Shown: positions 42,446 through 55,440, numbered from the stretch's first letter. The stretch: 64,000 nt of DNA from Pseudoalteromonas ostreae (GCF_018069805.1 NZ_JAGPYN010000003.1:1-64000); one strand, 5' to 3'. Notes: a model not told the origin generated them from the sequence alone. Numbers and translations are program-made.

Positions 42446-42637
42446 ATGCTAATACTAACTCGTCGAGTAGGTGAAACCCTAATGATTGGTGACGAAGTAA
42501 CTGTCACTGTACTAGGTGTTAAAGGAAATCAAGTACGTATTGGTGTTAATGCACCTAAAGACGTTTCGGTACACCGTGAAGAAATTTACATGCGTATTCA
42601 AGCTGAAAAGTCTAACCCGAACCCGGGTAATGCTTAA
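42446..42637 (+). CDS. csrA: Carbon storage regulator CsrA
   Basis: RNA-binding post-transcriptional regulator of carbon flow, motility and biofilm. ATG 42446 (GGGAGCAAGAG upstream) gives 63 residues: [37 protein letters not shown] and [11 protein letters not shown] are the family signature, including the C-terminal RNA-contacting Arg region. The position after alaS is conserved in gammaproteobacteria. The BarA kinase gene at 44915 belongs to the pathway that controls CsrA through small RNAs. Confidence 0.97.
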   Translation: MLILTRRVGETLMIGDEVTVTVLGVKGNQVRIGVNAPKDVSVHREEIYMRIQAEKSNPNPGNA

Positions 42638-42654
42638 TCAATTAAATTGATGTG

Positions 42655-42685
42655 AAAGAGCCACTATTTAGTGGCTCTTTTTTTT
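42655..42685. terminator. Bidirectional terminator, csrA and YcxB-like gene
   Basis: Perfect 11-bp stem AAAGAGCCACT/AGTGGCTCTTT with an ATTT loop and T runs on both strands. The convergent gene at 42664 ends inside it. Confidence 0.9.
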
Positions 42686-43131
42686 ATGTATTCAATAATC
42701 TCATCATTGAGTACGCTGTTTGATACGTACTGCATACCGCGACGACTTTTTAAAATAATACCGCGAACAGTAAAAATTACTTCATCAATATCTTGCCATG
42801 CTAGCTGATAGCTTTTATGCGGGTTTTCGCTTTTAAAACCGCTTTCATCAATAGTTAGCCTTGCCTCAGAGCCAGATGCGCGACTAAGCATTTGCCGAGT
42901 TACCCACCAAGGCCTGCGATAATAAAAAGCAACACACTCGAGCACTGCTGCTAAAATTAAGAAATTACCTAAATAATGTTTATTCATCGCATAGATTGCG
43001 ATCAGTCCTAAACTTATCAACAATACCAACAGTGCATACTTGGGTTTTGCTTGGGCACTATAAGGTAGAGATTCATCAAAACATTCGTAAAAATAAGGTT
43101 TATCTAATGTATAAGTGGTACTAAATGACAT
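42664..43131 (-). CDS. YcxB-like membrane protein
   Basis: A 155-residue protein with two membrane helices at about 33-75 (YALLVLLISLGLIAIYAM and LGNFLILAAVLECVAFYY) followed by a PH-like beta domain (LTIDESGFKSENPHKSYQLA, IDEVIFTVRGIIL), the YcxB arrangement. Its role is unknown. It is convergent with csrA and shares its terminator. Confidence 0.7.
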   Translation of the reverse strand: MSFSTTYTLDKPYFYECFDESLPYSAQAKPKYALLVLLISLGLIAIYAMNKHYLGNFLILAAVLECVAFYYRRPWWVTRQMLSRASGSEARLTIDESGFKSENPHKSYQLAWQDIDEVIFTVRGIILKSRRGMQYVSNSVLNDEIIEYIKKRATK

Positions 43132-43252
43132 GATTTACAAATTCAGGATTACTGTGCGGTTATTTTAGCAAGCTTAACCACAAAAAGCCGTTCTTTTAAA
43201 TGTTCATTTGTTTGTTACTATGAGGGCTTAAGATCTATTTGCGCAACAGGGG

Positions 43253-44194
43253 ATGGTGATGTTTAGTTTAATTGGTTTGACTTTGGCGCTGTCCAGTAAT
43301 GCGTTTTTGGTGATGGGGGATATGCCATATACCCCATTTGATGAAGTAAATTTAGCGCCAACAGGGGCTTTGGGTAAAAAAATAAAAACGACTGAGCATG
43401 CTTTTTTGATCCATGTTGGCGATATGAAATCTGGTTCTGAGCCTTGCAAAAATGAGTTGCTTGAGAAGAATAAACAGTTACTAACGTCTTTAACTACGCA
43501 GCCATTTATTTACACCCCCGGCGACAATGAATGGACTGATTGCGACCGAAAAAATCTAACCCCTCGTTATGATGAATTAGAGCGCTTGGTATTTTTAAAA
43601 ACCTTGATGTTTGACGATAAATACCTTGAAAAAGCGAATACTTTAGTTGATTTTCAACAACAGCCTAGCATGCGTGAAAATGCGCGTTGGCGGTTCGCTG
43701 ATGTAGAGTTTATAACGCTGCATATTGCAGGCACTCACAATGGCCGTCGAGAGGTGTTAAAAAGTGATAAACAATTTGCTTATCAACAAGCTGATACAAG
43801 AGACGCCAACAATCTTAACTGGCTAGCGCAAGCAGATCCAACAGCCAAAGGTTATGTGATTGCTTTTCAGGCTGATATTTACACCCATCAAACAGCACAA
43901 CCGGCATGCAGCAAAACTCAGCCAGAACGGTGTGATGGTTTTAAAGTGTATCGCGATGCTTTGGCGGAGTTTGCAAATACAGTAAAAAAGCCAGTATTAG
44001 TGATCCACGGTGATACAGGCCCTTATTGTCAGCAACCATTATCACACAATTTAACACGGCTTAATGTACCCGGGGATTTTATGTATAGTGATATTGCGCG
44101 AGTTGAGATTGATAAGAGTAAAGGTAGCGACGAAATTAAATGGCAAATAGGCAGCCTTAAAACGAACAAACCCATACAACGAATATGTAAATAA
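43253..44194 (+). CDS. Secreted metallophosphoesterase-like protein
   Basis: A 313-residue protein with an N-terminal signal (MVMFSLIGLTLALSSNAFLV). Metallophosphoesterase-like marks are FLVMGDMPYTPFD, LIHVGDMKSG, FIYTPGDNEWTDC and VLVIHGDTGPYC, in the usual order of a calcineurin-type phosphatase. The first metal motif (DxH) is altered to GDM, so catalysis is not assured. It stands alone. Confidence 0.75.
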   Translation: MVMFSLIGLTLALSSNAFLVMGDMPYTPFDEVNLAPTGALGKKIKTTEHAFLIHVGDMKSGSEPCKNELLEKNKQLLTSLTTQPFIYTPGDNEWTDCDRKNLTPRYDELERLVFLKTLMFDDKYLEKANTLVDFQQQPSMRENARWRFADVEFITLHIAGTHNGRREVLKSDKQFAYQQADTRDANNLNWLAQADPTAKGYVIAFQADIYTHQTAQPACSKTQPERCDGFKVYRDALAEFANTVKKPVLVIHGDTGPYCQQPLSHNLTRLNVPGDFMYSDIARVEIDKSKGSDEIKWQIGSLKTNKPIQRICK

Positions 44195-44242
44195 GCAAAT
44201 AAGTAACACAGAACAAGGTTATATTTTGAATATTATTTTAGC

Positions 44243-44600
44243 TTATTGGTCAATACTTAGGGGGTCAAGGCTAAATAAAATAGTTTCATTCGTGTGTTTT
44301 TTTGCAAGTAATTTTATTCTTACAGCTAACTCTTCAAGTGCAAGTGGCTTGGTTAAATAATCAAGTGCCCCTGCTGCAAATGCAGCGAGTTTATCTTCAA
44401 GCGCACTGCTCAGCAAGCGCTAAGCCATTGCCATCAGGTAAGTTTATATCAAGTATACTCGCGTCATAATGTTGTCCAACACTGATCCCTTTTGCTTGCG
44501 CCAAAGAGCGGGCATAGTCCACTTCAATACCTTCATTTTCTAAAAAGGTAATGGCTGGCTAGGCTAGGATTGCATCGTCCTCCACTAATAAAATAATCAT
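44243..44600 (-). pseudogene. Response-regulator receiver pseudogene (OmpR type)
   Basis: On the minus strand, ATG 44600 begins IILLVEDDAILA, a stop, then PAITFLENEGIEVDYARSLA, YDASILDINLPDGNGLALAEQ and a second stop. After a gap that lost the middle helices, the sequence resumes as DKLAAFAAGALDYLTKPLAL. These are the phosphoacceptor Asp, acidic pocket and TKP Lys motifs of a receiver domain. No DNA-binding domain remains. The gene is dead through a nonsense codon, a second stop and an internal deletion. A partner kinase is not adjacent. Confidence 0.85.
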
Positions 44601-44669
44601 GATGTTCTACACTGTTACCTTAAGTTACCATTACTTTGCTAGTGTAGCGTTAAATCTTTGGAGACAACA

Positions 44670-44783
44670 ATGAGTATAATTAAAATGAATTTAGCAACTA
44701 GCGTATTTTCCCTTAGCTGTATACTCTTGGGCTGTGGTGATACAGCATCACATGCGCCCAGCGGAGAATATAACAACCGCTAG
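44670..44783 (+). CDS. Very short lipoprotein, possibly truncated
   Basis: GGAG before ATG 44670 and 37 codons: a complete lipoprotein signal (MNLATSVFSLSCILLGC), then GDTASHAPSGEYNNR and a stop. It is either a true mini-lipoprotein or the N-terminal stump of a gene whose body decayed in the following 130 bp. It adjoins the receiver pseudogene, favouring decay. Confidence 0.45.
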   Translation: MSIIKMNLATSVFSLSCILLGCGDTASHAPSGEYNNR

Positions 44784-44914
44784 AGTGATGATAACGCTAC
44801 TAAATGGTAAGCAGGTTTATCAACGTTAGTTCAGGTCAAATATTCCAAGTTACATGGTTGGAGCTCGGGCGAAATATTTAACGCTATATCATTTCGAGTT
44901 CATTTTTATGAAAA

Positions 44915-47680
44915 CTAGTCACTTTTTAAACCTGCGTCGGTCATCAGGTTTTCAAGTTCGTCTTGTAGCTCAAAAAGCTCAGGCTCAATATAACTTAAAT
45001 TACAATCGCCTTTTAATGCAGTTTCCAGTGCTTCAGCGAGTGCTTTAAGTTTGGGTACGCCCGTGTAGCAGCAAGCACCGTGAAATTTATGAATAATACT
45101 GAGCACATGTTCGCAATCTTGGCTACTGATTGCTTCTTCAAGTAAGCGCAAGGTTTCTGGCACACTGAGTAGCAACATATTAAGCATTTCAAGCGCCAGT
45201 TCATTTTTACCGCCAGCACGTTGCAGTGCTAATGGCCAATCCAGCGAGGAGCTTACAAAAGGAGGATCAATCACAATCAGGTCATTACGGTTTTTGTCAC
45301 GTCGCAGCGGTGATTGTGGACTATGATCACTGATTATTTGTTTCAGCATATCCTCATCAATAGGTTTAGTTAAATACCCTTTAAAGCCATCGGTAATTAG
45401 TTGCTCTTTCTCGCCCGCTAAGGCGTGGGCTGTGACTGCAATAATAGGGGTATCTTCGTTTAAGGATGATTCTAGGATCAGTTTACAGGCGGTAATACCG
45501 TCCATAATTGGCATTTGAATATCCATAAAGATAATGTCGTATTTATGGCTTTTGCTCAAACTATAGGCTTGCGAGCCATTATGAGCAGTATCGATAGTTT
45601 CAATCTGCTCCTCCAGTAAAGTACAAATTAACTTTAAATTGGCATCGTTATCATCAACGACTAATACTTTTAGCGGTAATAACTTCTCGTCATTTTCTTC
45701 AATATTATGCACGGGATGATCGAGCCGGTACGGTGCAGCAAGCACTTCGCAAAGCTTGCGGTGATTGAGTGGTTTACTCAAACACGCATCTGCACCACAG
45801 CCAATATACGCTTCGCGCATATTATGAGACACCGAGTTGAGCATTAAGTACAGGTAGTCAGTCGATTCACGGACTGCTTTGATATAACTTTTTAAGCGTT
45901 GCATTTCGTCAACTGAGGCAACGTGGCCAATAATACAAATATCGTAATTAAACTCTTTGTTTAACTCTTGCAAAAAGGTTTCTTGGTCAAAACACGCAGT
46001 GACCTGAGTTTGCCACTCGGTTAATAAAGAGAACACCGCATGATGAGTATGTTCATGAGGTTCAAGGTATAAAATACGTTTATTCGCCAGCGATTTACTT
46101 GGCAAGTCGCTGTTGTAGCTATGGCTTGGTAGTCTAAATACGCCATTAAAAGTAAAGCAGGTGCCATTACCAGGCGCTGAGTTTAAAGTAATACGGCCAC
46201 CCATGGTTTCAACTATGTGCTTGGTAATAATTAAACCAAGGCCTGTGCCACCAAACTTACGCGTAATGCTTGAATCTGCTTGGCCAAAGGGAGTGAATAA
46301 GGCATCTTGTTTATCCATTGGGATGCCAACGCCAGTATCGGTTACCGAGACTAATACAGAGGTACGTTCTTCATCAAGTAAACGATGGCCAACATCAATT
46401 TTAATTGAGCCTTTTTCAGTAAACTTAACAGCATTACTGATCAAGTTGATCAAAATTTGTTTAAATCGGGTTGGATCACCAGTAATATTATCAGGCACTT
46501 GCGCGTTGATATAAATCGATAGTTCTAATTGCTTTTCATGCGCACTGGGCGCTAGTAGCGTAAGTACTTCGTTTACTGTATCACGTAGTTGAAATTGAAT
46601 TGACTCAAGCTCCATCGCGCCTGCTTCAAGCTTCGAAAAATCTAAAATATCGCTGATGATAGTCATTAAACTATTTGCTGAGAGCTCAATGGTGTCGAGG
46701 TAATCTTTTTGGTGTTTATTAAGCGGTGTTTTATGTAATTGACGAGTAAAGCCAATGACACCATTAAGTGGTGTGCGCAGCTCGTGGCTCATTTTTGCTA
46801 AAAAGTCAGACTTTACGCGATTGGCGTCTTGGGCATCGGTTTTAGCAATACTGAGCTGAATATTTTGTGTTTCGTATAACTCTAACGACTCGCGCAAGTC
46901 ACTGGTTGCTTGATCAATGTGCTTTTGCATTTCATCTTTTTGCATCACCATAGTATCAGAAATGGTGTTTAGCCCTTGGCGTAATAACTCAAATTCGCCC
47001 ATCATCGGAGCAGTTAGGCCGGTTTCTCTTTTCCCTTCGATTAATTTGTCGGTAGCAAGTACTAACTTATTTAATGGGGTCATAAACATATGACTAAGTC
47101 TGATGGCTAAAATAGCCGCCAACACTAAGGCTAAAATAATCACAATACCGCTGACTAATAATGCTTGTTGCTGACCAATTATCGCTTGATCTTTGTTGAG
47201 CTGAATAACCACAGTACCAAGTGATGTTTGAAATGCTGCATTATTCCACTGTGCGTCTGGGGTCGAGTGATTAATGATTGGCGTGAAAAAGGTAAGCAGA
47301 TGCTCACTGCTGAGTACTTTGGTATTTTTTCCAACTTGTAAGTGTTCATTATGCAGTAAATTGTCAAAGTCACGATGATAGTTACTGGTGAGTATCAGTT
47401 TATTATACTCATCAAAAATGGCGATGGTTTTAATTGTTGGAGAGTGTTTGTTGTGTGCGTGGCTTATCAAACGGTTTAGCAGCAGCTTATTTTTTGCTAA
47501 TAATGGTTGTTCAATGGCGATTGAAAGTGGCTCCGAAATGGTCGCTCCTTGTTGATATAAAATTTCATCAAGCTCAATGTAACGATTTATTGTAAAATAG
47601 CCGCCAAGTAGTAATCCAATAATCACTGTGGGAATGAGTGTTAGCGTTAAAACTGAGTCGCGCAAACCAAGTTTAGTCAT
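44915..47680 (-). CDS. barA: Hybrid histidine kinase BarA
   Basis: A 921-residue tripartite sensor kinase. A first membrane helix (TLTLIPTVIIGLLLGGYF) and a periplasmic domain of about 140 residues lead to a second helix (VSGIVIILALVLAAILA) and HAMP. Then come the dimerisation domain with the autophosphorylated His (FLAKMSHELRTPLNGVIGF), the ATPase (NLISNAVKFTEKG, GTGLGLIITKHIVE), a degenerate receiver, a true receiver (VLVVDDNDANLK, IIFMDIQMPIMDG) and an Hpt domain with IHKFHGACCYTG. It phosphorylates UvrY, which drives the CsrA-titrating small RNAs; csrA is 2.3 kb away. Confidence 0.94.
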   Translation of the reverse strand: MTKLGLRDSVLTLTLIPTVIIGLLLGGYFTINRYIELDEILYQQGATISEPLSIAIEQPLLAKNKLLLNRLISHAHNKHSPTIKTIAIFDEYNKLILTSNYHRDFDNLLHNEHLQVGKNTKVLSSEHLLTFFTPIINHSTPDAQWNNAAFQTSLGTVVIQLNKDQAIIGQQQALLVSGIVIILALVLAAILAIRLSHMFMTPLNKLVLATDKLIEGKRETGLTAPMMGEFELLRQGLNTISDTMVMQKDEMQKHIDQATSDLRESLELYETQNIQLSIAKTDAQDANRVKSDFLAKMSHELRTPLNGVIGFTRQLHKTPLNKHQKDYLDTIELSANSLMTIISDILDFSKLEAGAMELESIQFQLRDTVNEVLTLLAPSAHEKQLELSIYINAQVPDNITGDPTRFKQILINLISNAVKFTEKGSIKIDVGHRLLDEERTSVLVSVTDTGVGIPMDKQDALFTPFGQADSSITRKFGGTGLGLIITKHIVETMGGRITLNSAPGNGTCFTFNGVFRLPSHSYNSDLPSKSLANKRILYLEPHEHTHHAVFSLLTEWQTQVTACFDQETFLQELNKEFNYDICIIGHVASVDEMQRLKSYIKAVRESTDYLYLMLNSVSHNMREAYIGCGADACLSKPLNHRKLCEVLAAPYRLDHPVHNIEENDEKLLPLKVLVVDDNDANLKLICTLLEEQIETIDTAHNGSQAYSLSKSHKYDIIFMDIQMPIMDGITACKLILESSLNEDTPIIAVTAHALAGEKEQLITDGFKGYLTKPIDEDMLKQIISDHSPQSPLRRDKNRNDLIVIDPPFVSSSLDWPLALQRAGGKNELALEMLNMLLLSVPETLRLLEEAISSQDCEHVLSIIHKFHGACCYTGVPKLKALAEALETALKGDCNLSYIEPELFELQDELENLMTDAGLKSD

Positions 47681-47778
47681 AAGTGAACGTTGTTATCATT
47701 ATTAGTTAGTTAAAGAGTATATACTTATAAGCTAGTAATCAATCACCCTCGTTGAATCAATATTTAAGGTGTTGCCCG

Positions 47779-49104
47779 ATGGCGCAGTTTTTCCAAGCAA
47801 AAAAGAAAACCCTTTCAGGGCAATCGTTAACGTTAGTCATTACCGGTATGGATCACCAAGGTCGGGGCATTGCCAAACATAATAATAAAGTGTGCTTTGT
47901 CAGTGGTGCACTAACGGGTGAAACAGTAAAAGCCAAATTAACCGAAGATAAAGCCCGTTACAGCGCAGCCAAAACAGTAAAAGTTGAACACCCCAGTGAT
48001 GCCAGAGTAAAACCATTTTGCGAGTACTATCAACAATGTGGAGGTTGCCAACTGCAACACTTGCGTCTTGATCAGCAATTAGTTGAAAAGCAATTGGCGG
48101 TGAGCCAGTTGTTTGCCAAGTTTGCTAAGCTTGATGCAATGAACTGGCAAACTCCGTTATTGAGCGAGTCAACACATTATCGTCGCAGTGCCCGTTTAGC
48201 CGTGATGTTTGATAAAACCGCAAAAAAAATGCGTGTAGGCTATCGTGCGCAAGGCTCTAAGCAAATTGTTAGCGTGCAGCACTGTGCTGTACTTAGTGAT
48301 GATTTTTCGGCAATTTTTACTGTTTTTGATCCGTTACTAAATCAGCATGGTGAACTTCGCAGTGTCAGCCATCTACAATTATGTCAGGCGGATGAACAAA
48401 ATTTTGTGGTGGTCCGCCACACTAAAACGATTAGTGATAAATTAAAAAATACAATTACAGCACTAGGATTAACTCACCACTGGCAAATAATATGGCAGGG
48501 TGAAACGCAACATATTAACCATGACCATTTAGCGATGCCATTTTATCAGTTACCTGAGCTTGGTTTAAAGTTTGAATTTGGTTTGGAAAACTTTATTCAA
48601 GTGAATGCACAAGTTAATCAGGCTATGTTATCTCAAGCGGTTGATTGGCTTAACTTAAATGGGGACGAGCAAGTGCTCGACCTCTTTTGTGGCATCGGCA
48701 ACTTCTCGTTAGCGCTGGCAAACAACGCAAAAACTGTCGTTGGTGTCGAAGGAGTTGCTTCTGCGGTTGCAATGGCAACGCAAAATGCGCAAACTAACCA
48801 GATAGCCAATGCTCATTTTCATTGTTTTGATTTAACACAAAACATGCAGCAAGCGCCGTGGTTTAGTAAAGAATTGGATATATTAGTACTCGATCCTTCA
48901 CGTACTGGCGCACTCGCTATTTTAGAGCAACTGCCTCTTAAGCAATTTAAAACGATTTTATATGTTTCTTGCGATCCTGTGACTTTAGCCCGTGACAGCG
49001 CAATTATAACGCAAGCAGCATTTTCACTTGAAAAAATTGGGCTAATGAATATGTTCCCACATACTGGGCATATTGAAACAATGGCGTTATTTCAAAGGAG
49101 GTAG
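47779..49104 (+). CDS. rlmD: 23S rRNA (uracil-1939) methyltransferase
   Basis: Makes m5U1939 in 23S rRNA. ATG 47779 (AAGGTG upstream) gives 441 residues starting MAQFFQAKKK. A TRAM domain (SLTLVITGMDHQGRGIAKH) is followed by the iron-sulphur cysteines (PFCEYYQQCGGCQLQHL and the later QHCAVL), then a SAM domain (QVLDLFCGIGNFSLALA) with catalytic Cys in ILYVSCDPVTLARD. It runs just ahead of relA, as in many gammaproteobacteria. Confidence 0.95.
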   Translation: MAQFFQAKKKTLSGQSLTLVITGMDHQGRGIAKHNNKVCFVSGALTGETVKAKLTEDKARYSAAKTVKVEHPSDARVKPFCEYYQQCGGCQLQHLRLDQQLVEKQLAVSQLFAKFAKLDAMNWQTPLLSESTHYRRSARLAVMFDKTAKKMRVGYRAQGSKQIVSVQHCAVLSDDFSAIFTVFDPLLNQHGELRSVSHLQLCQADEQNFVVVRHTKTISDKLKNTITALGLTHHWQIIWQGETQHINHDHLAMPFYQLPELGLKFEFGLENFIQVNAQVNQAMLSQAVDWLNLNGDEQVLDLFCGIGNFSLALANNAKTVVGVEGVASAVAMATQNAQTNQIANAHFHCFDLTQNMQQAPWFSKELDILVLDPSRTGALAILEQLPLKQFKTILYVSCDPVTLARDSAIITQAAFSLEKIGLMNMFPHTGHIETMALFQRR

Positions 49105-49112
49105 AGCGCATT

Positions 49113-51269
49113 ATGGTAGCTACTCGGCAATCACACCAGCACGACAAACCGGGTGATTTCAGCACACGACTTGGTTTACTAAACTTAACGCAAGAGAAAT
49201 GCGAGTTATTAACTAAAGCGAATACCCTTTGCGCTGAGCTGCACAATTATCAGCAACAAAATATTGCCATGGAAATGGTCGAAATTTTGGTGGAAATGAA
49301 TCTCGATGCAGACACCCTCGCTACCGCATATATTACGCCGAGTTTTTTGGCTAATCTAATCGACATCGATACAGTAAGCGATGTGATGGGTAGCCATGTG
49401 GCAACCCTATTAACGGGTGTTGCGCAAATGGCGACTATTAGCACCTTGGCTCATCAAGGCACAGGCAGCGTTCAAGTAGATAATATCCGCCGGATGTTAT
49501 TAGCTATGGTCGAGGATGTGCGTGCAGTTGTGATCAAACTTGCAGAGCAAGTATGCCATTTACGAGAGGTTAAAAACGCCAGTGAAGAAGAGCGCGTTAT
49601 TGCGGCAAAAGAAACCGCCGATATTTTTGCCCCCCTCGCTAACCGTTTAGGAATTGGTCAATTAAAGTGGGAGTTGGAAGATTTAGCGTTTCGTTACCTC
49701 CACCCAGATGTTTATAAAAACATTGCCAAGCAGTTAGATGACAAGCGACTCGGTCGTGAAGCCTATATGGTCGATATGGTTGAACAAGTTAAAAATAAAC
49801 TTGCTCAAGCAGGTATCAAAGGTGAGGTCTATGGCCGACCAAAGCATATCTACAGCATTTATAAAAAAATGGCGCAAAAAAATTACGAATTTGATCAGCT
49901 GTTTGATATTCGTGCCATGCGTATTGTGGTAGATGAATTGCAAGATTGTTACGGTGCGCTGGGGATCGTGCACACCAATTGGCGTCATCTAAATAAAGAA
50001 TTTGATGATTATATTGCCACCCCAAAACAAAATGGCTATCAATCGATTCACACAGTAGTGTTTGGTCCAGAAGGTAAAACCGTTGAGATTCAAATTCGAA
50101 CTCATGCCATGCACCAAGACGCAGAGCTCGGTGTTGCTGCGCACTGGATGTATAAAGAAGGAGCGTTACCTGGGCGTGGCTCTGGCTACGAGCAAAAAAT
50201 TAGCTGGTTGCGTAAATTATTGCAATGGCAGGAAGAAGTGGTTGATGGCAGCGACTTAGCTGATGAACTTAAAAACCAAGTGGTTGAAGATCGCGTGTAT
50301 ATATTTACGCCGCGCGGCGACATCTTTGATTTGCCACTGGGCGCAACGCCACTGGACTTTGCCTATTACATTCACTCAAATGTGGGGCACCGTTGTATTG
50401 GCGCTAAAGTATTTGGCAAAATAGTGCCATTTACCCATCAACTGCATACTGGTGATCAGGTTGAAATTTTAACCCAAAAACAGCCTAACCCGAGTCGTGA
50501 TTGGCTGAATCCATCATTGGGCTATATCAAATCATCTCGAGCTAGAGCGAAAATACATCATTGGTTTAAACAACTCGACCGTGATAAAAACCTCAGTGCT
50601 GGGAAAGAAATCCTTGATAACGAACTACAGAAACTAGATCTTACCTACAAAAATTTAGCACCGGCTATTTCGCGTTATAACTTTAAAGAATTAGATGACT
50701 TAATGGTTGCGATTGGGGCTGGTGATGTGCGTTTAAATCAGCTGCTGAATTTTATAACGGATCGCTCTGATGACGAGCCCGTTATTCGCTTTAAGAACCC
50801 GACTAAAATCAGTGGTGATAAAAATGGTATCGTGGTTGATGGGGTTGGTAGTTTAATGAGCCATGTGGCTAAATGTTGCCGCCCAGTTCCTGGTGAGGCA
50901 ATAATCGGTTATATCACCCAAGGCCGTGGCATAGGTGTGCATAGGACTGATTGTGATTCTTTTAATAATCTAAGAACACAACACCCTGAGCGTGTAATTG
51001 CGGTTAGTTGGTCAGACGAAATTAACGGCTCGTATGCGTTAGCGATTAAAATCGAAGCCAGTGATAGAGCAGGGCTTATTCGCGATATTAGTTCGGTACT
51101 GGCCAATGAAAAAGTTAATGTGCTGAATATGAATATGGAAACTGTGGACGACCGTCAATTAGCGCTATTTACTATGCAAGTTGAAGTGCATGATTTATCA
51201 AGTACGAATCGATTACTATCAAAATTAGATCAAATCGAAGGCGTGCATGAAGCAAAACGTAGTCACTAG
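49113..51269 (+). CDS. relA: GTP pyrophosphokinase RelA
   Basis: Makes (p)ppGpp on ribosomes stalled by uncharged tRNA. The 718-residue length is typical. The N-terminal hydrolase-like domain lacks the HD metal motif (MGSHVATLLTGVAQ), as in RelA and unlike SpoT. The synthetase domain has GRPKHIYSIYKKM, FDIRAMRIVV and NGYQSIHTVV, followed by TGS (YIFTPRGDIFDLPLGATPLD), a zinc-finger region (VAKCCRPVPGEAIIGYIT) and an ACT domain. Only 8 bp separate it from rlmD, with AAAGGAGG shared by the rlmD end. Confidence 0.96.
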   Translation: MVATRQSHQHDKPGDFSTRLGLLNLTQEKCELLTKANTLCAELHNYQQQNIAMEMVEILVEMNLDADTLATAYITPSFLANLIDIDTVSDVMGSHVATLLTGVAQMATISTLAHQGTGSVQVDNIRRMLLAMVEDVRAVVIKLAEQVCHLREVKNASEEERVIAAKETADIFAPLANRLGIGQLKWELEDLAFRYLHPDVYKNIAKQLDDKRLGREAYMVDMVEQVKNKLAQAGIKGEVYGRPKHIYSIYKKMAQKNYEFDQLFDIRAMRIVVDELQDCYGALGIVHTNWRHLNKEFDDYIATPKQNGYQSIHTVVFGPEGKTVEIQIRTHAMHQDAELGVAAHWMYKEGALPGRGSGYEQKISWLRKLLQWQEEVVDGSDLADELKNQVVEDRVYIFTPRGDIFDLPLGATPLDFAYYIHSNVGHRCIGAKVFGKIVPFTHQLHTGDQVEILTQKQPNPSRDWLNPSLGYIKSSRARAKIHHWFKQLDRDKNLSAGKEILDNELQKLDLTYKNLAPAISRYNFKELDDLMVAIGAGDVRLNQLLNFITDRSDDEPVIRFKNPTKISGDKNGIVVDGVGSLMSHVAKCCRPVPGEAIIGYITQGRGIGVHRTDCDSFNNLRTQHPERVIAVSWSDEINGSYALAIKIEASDRAGLIRDISSVLANEKVNVLNMNMETVDDRQLALFTMQVEVHDLSSTNRLLSKLDQIEGVHEAKRSH

Positions 51270-51277
51270 GAATGTAA

Positions 51278-52093
51278 ATGAACCAGACAACTAATACCTC
51301 GACGAATACCTTAACAGAGTTATTAGCCATTATGGCTAAATTACGTGATCCAGCAACAGGCTGCCCGTGGGATTTAAAGCAAGACTTTACATCCATCGTA
51401 CCGCATACCTTAGAAGAAGCATACGAGGTAGCCGACTGCATTGAAAAAGGTGATTTCGGTGAGCTTAAAAATGAACTGGGTGATTTACTCTTTCAAGTGA
51501 TTTTTTATGCGCAATTGGCACAAGAGCAAGGGTTATTTGATTTTAATGATGTAATGGCTGGGCTAAATAATAAGTTAGTGCGTCGCCATCCACATGTATT
51601 TGCCGAACAGCAAGGGCTGACTGAACAACAACTCAGTCAGCAGTGGCAAACCATAAAAGCACAGGAGCGGGCAGCAAAAAAAACTGAACCGCAGAGCAAC
51701 ACATTATGGCAAGATATACCCGCTAATCTGCCAAGTTTGAGCAAAGCCAAAAAAATTCAGCAGCGGGTTGCAGGATTAGGCTTTGATTGGCCAAGTTATC
51801 ATGGCGCATTAGATAAAGTGGCCGAAGAAGTTGATGAAGTTAAAGAAGCACTCGCAGTTGATCCATATTCTACACACAGTGCCGAGGAAGTGGGCGATCT
51901 ATTATTTGCGACGGTTAATGTGGCGCGGCATATTAAACGTGATCCAGAGCAACTATTACGAGCCGCAAATGATAAGTTTTCAGTACGTTTTGAAAAAGTT
52001 CAAGCGTATTTAGCCGAGCGAGGACAGTCACTTGATACGGCAACGCTCGAACAAATGGATGCCGCATGGGAAGCCATAAAAAAGCGCGTGTAA
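51278..52093 (+). CDS. mazG: Nucleoside triphosphate pyrophosphohydrolase MazG
   Basis: Hydrolyses NTPs to NMP and pyrophosphate and lowers ppGpp under starvation in E. coli. The 271-residue protein carries tandem MazG domains: CPWDLKQDFTSIVPHTLEEA and ELKNELGDLLFQVIFYAQLA, then EVDEVKEAL and SAEEVGDLLFATVNVARHI, with the E-E and E-D metal pairs. It follows relA by 8 bp, an order shared with E. coli. Confidence 0.95.
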   Translation: MNQTTNTSTNTLTELLAIMAKLRDPATGCPWDLKQDFTSIVPHTLEEAYEVADCIEKGDFGELKNELGDLLFQVIFYAQLAQEQGLFDFNDVMAGLNNKLVRRHPHVFAEQQGLTEQQLSQQWQTIKAQERAAKKTEPQSNTLWQDIPANLPSLSKAKKIQQRVAGLGFDWPSYHGALDKVAEEVDEVKEALAVDPYSTHSAEEVGDLLFATVNVARHIKRDPEQLLRAANDKFSVRFEKVQAYLAERGQSLDTATLEQMDAAWEAIKKRV

Positions 52094-52149
52094 ATCAAGA
52101 TAGACTTTGAGTGCGTTTTTTGTGCAGAGAATTGCTAACTTTCACTGGA

Positions 52150-52174
52150 TTGATGGCAGTGCCTTTGCTATAAT
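52150..52174 (+). promoter_or_regulatory. Probable pyrG promoter
   Basis: TGCTATAAT is an extended -10 box (TGn-TATAAT) at 52166-52174, 57 bp before the pyrG ATG. TTGATG at 52150 is too near to be a good -35, as expected for an extended -10 promoter. Confidence 0.4.
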
Positions 52175-52216
52175 TTCGCCCCGTCTTGATTCTATATTTT
52201 TCCTTTTAATTCCTGA

Positions 52217-53866
<1,650 letters not shown>

Positions 53867-53870
53867 TGTG

Positions 53871-53906
53871 AATAAGCCGTGCTCTATGCACGGCTTATTT
53901 GTTTTT
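53871..53906 (+). terminator. Terminator after pyrG
   Basis: Perfect 12-bp stem AATAAGCCGTGC/GCACGGCTTATT with a five-base loop, followed by TGTTTTT. Confidence 0.9.
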
Positions 53907-53946
53907 AAAGCGGCGGTATTAAGGAAAATTAATAAAGCCAAAGTAG

Positions 53947-55275
<1,329 letters not shown>

Positions 55276-55304
55276 TTCTTTTTAAGAATATGATTTAAGC
55301 TTTA

Positions 55305-55334
55305 AAAAATCCTCGCCACGGCGGGGATTTTTTG
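55305..55334 (+). terminator. Terminator after eno
   Basis: AAAATCCTCGCC and GGCGGGGATTTT pair with one G-T around ACG, followed by T residues. Confidence 0.85.
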
Positions 55335-55440
55335 TTTTAAGAGGGCGATGGCAAGCCACTCGGCTACAGTTAAATTCAGCATTTAATGTTAAGTGTCCTG
55401 CAGGCGATAAGCTTGCGCGTTTTTCTGACGCTCTAGAAAA

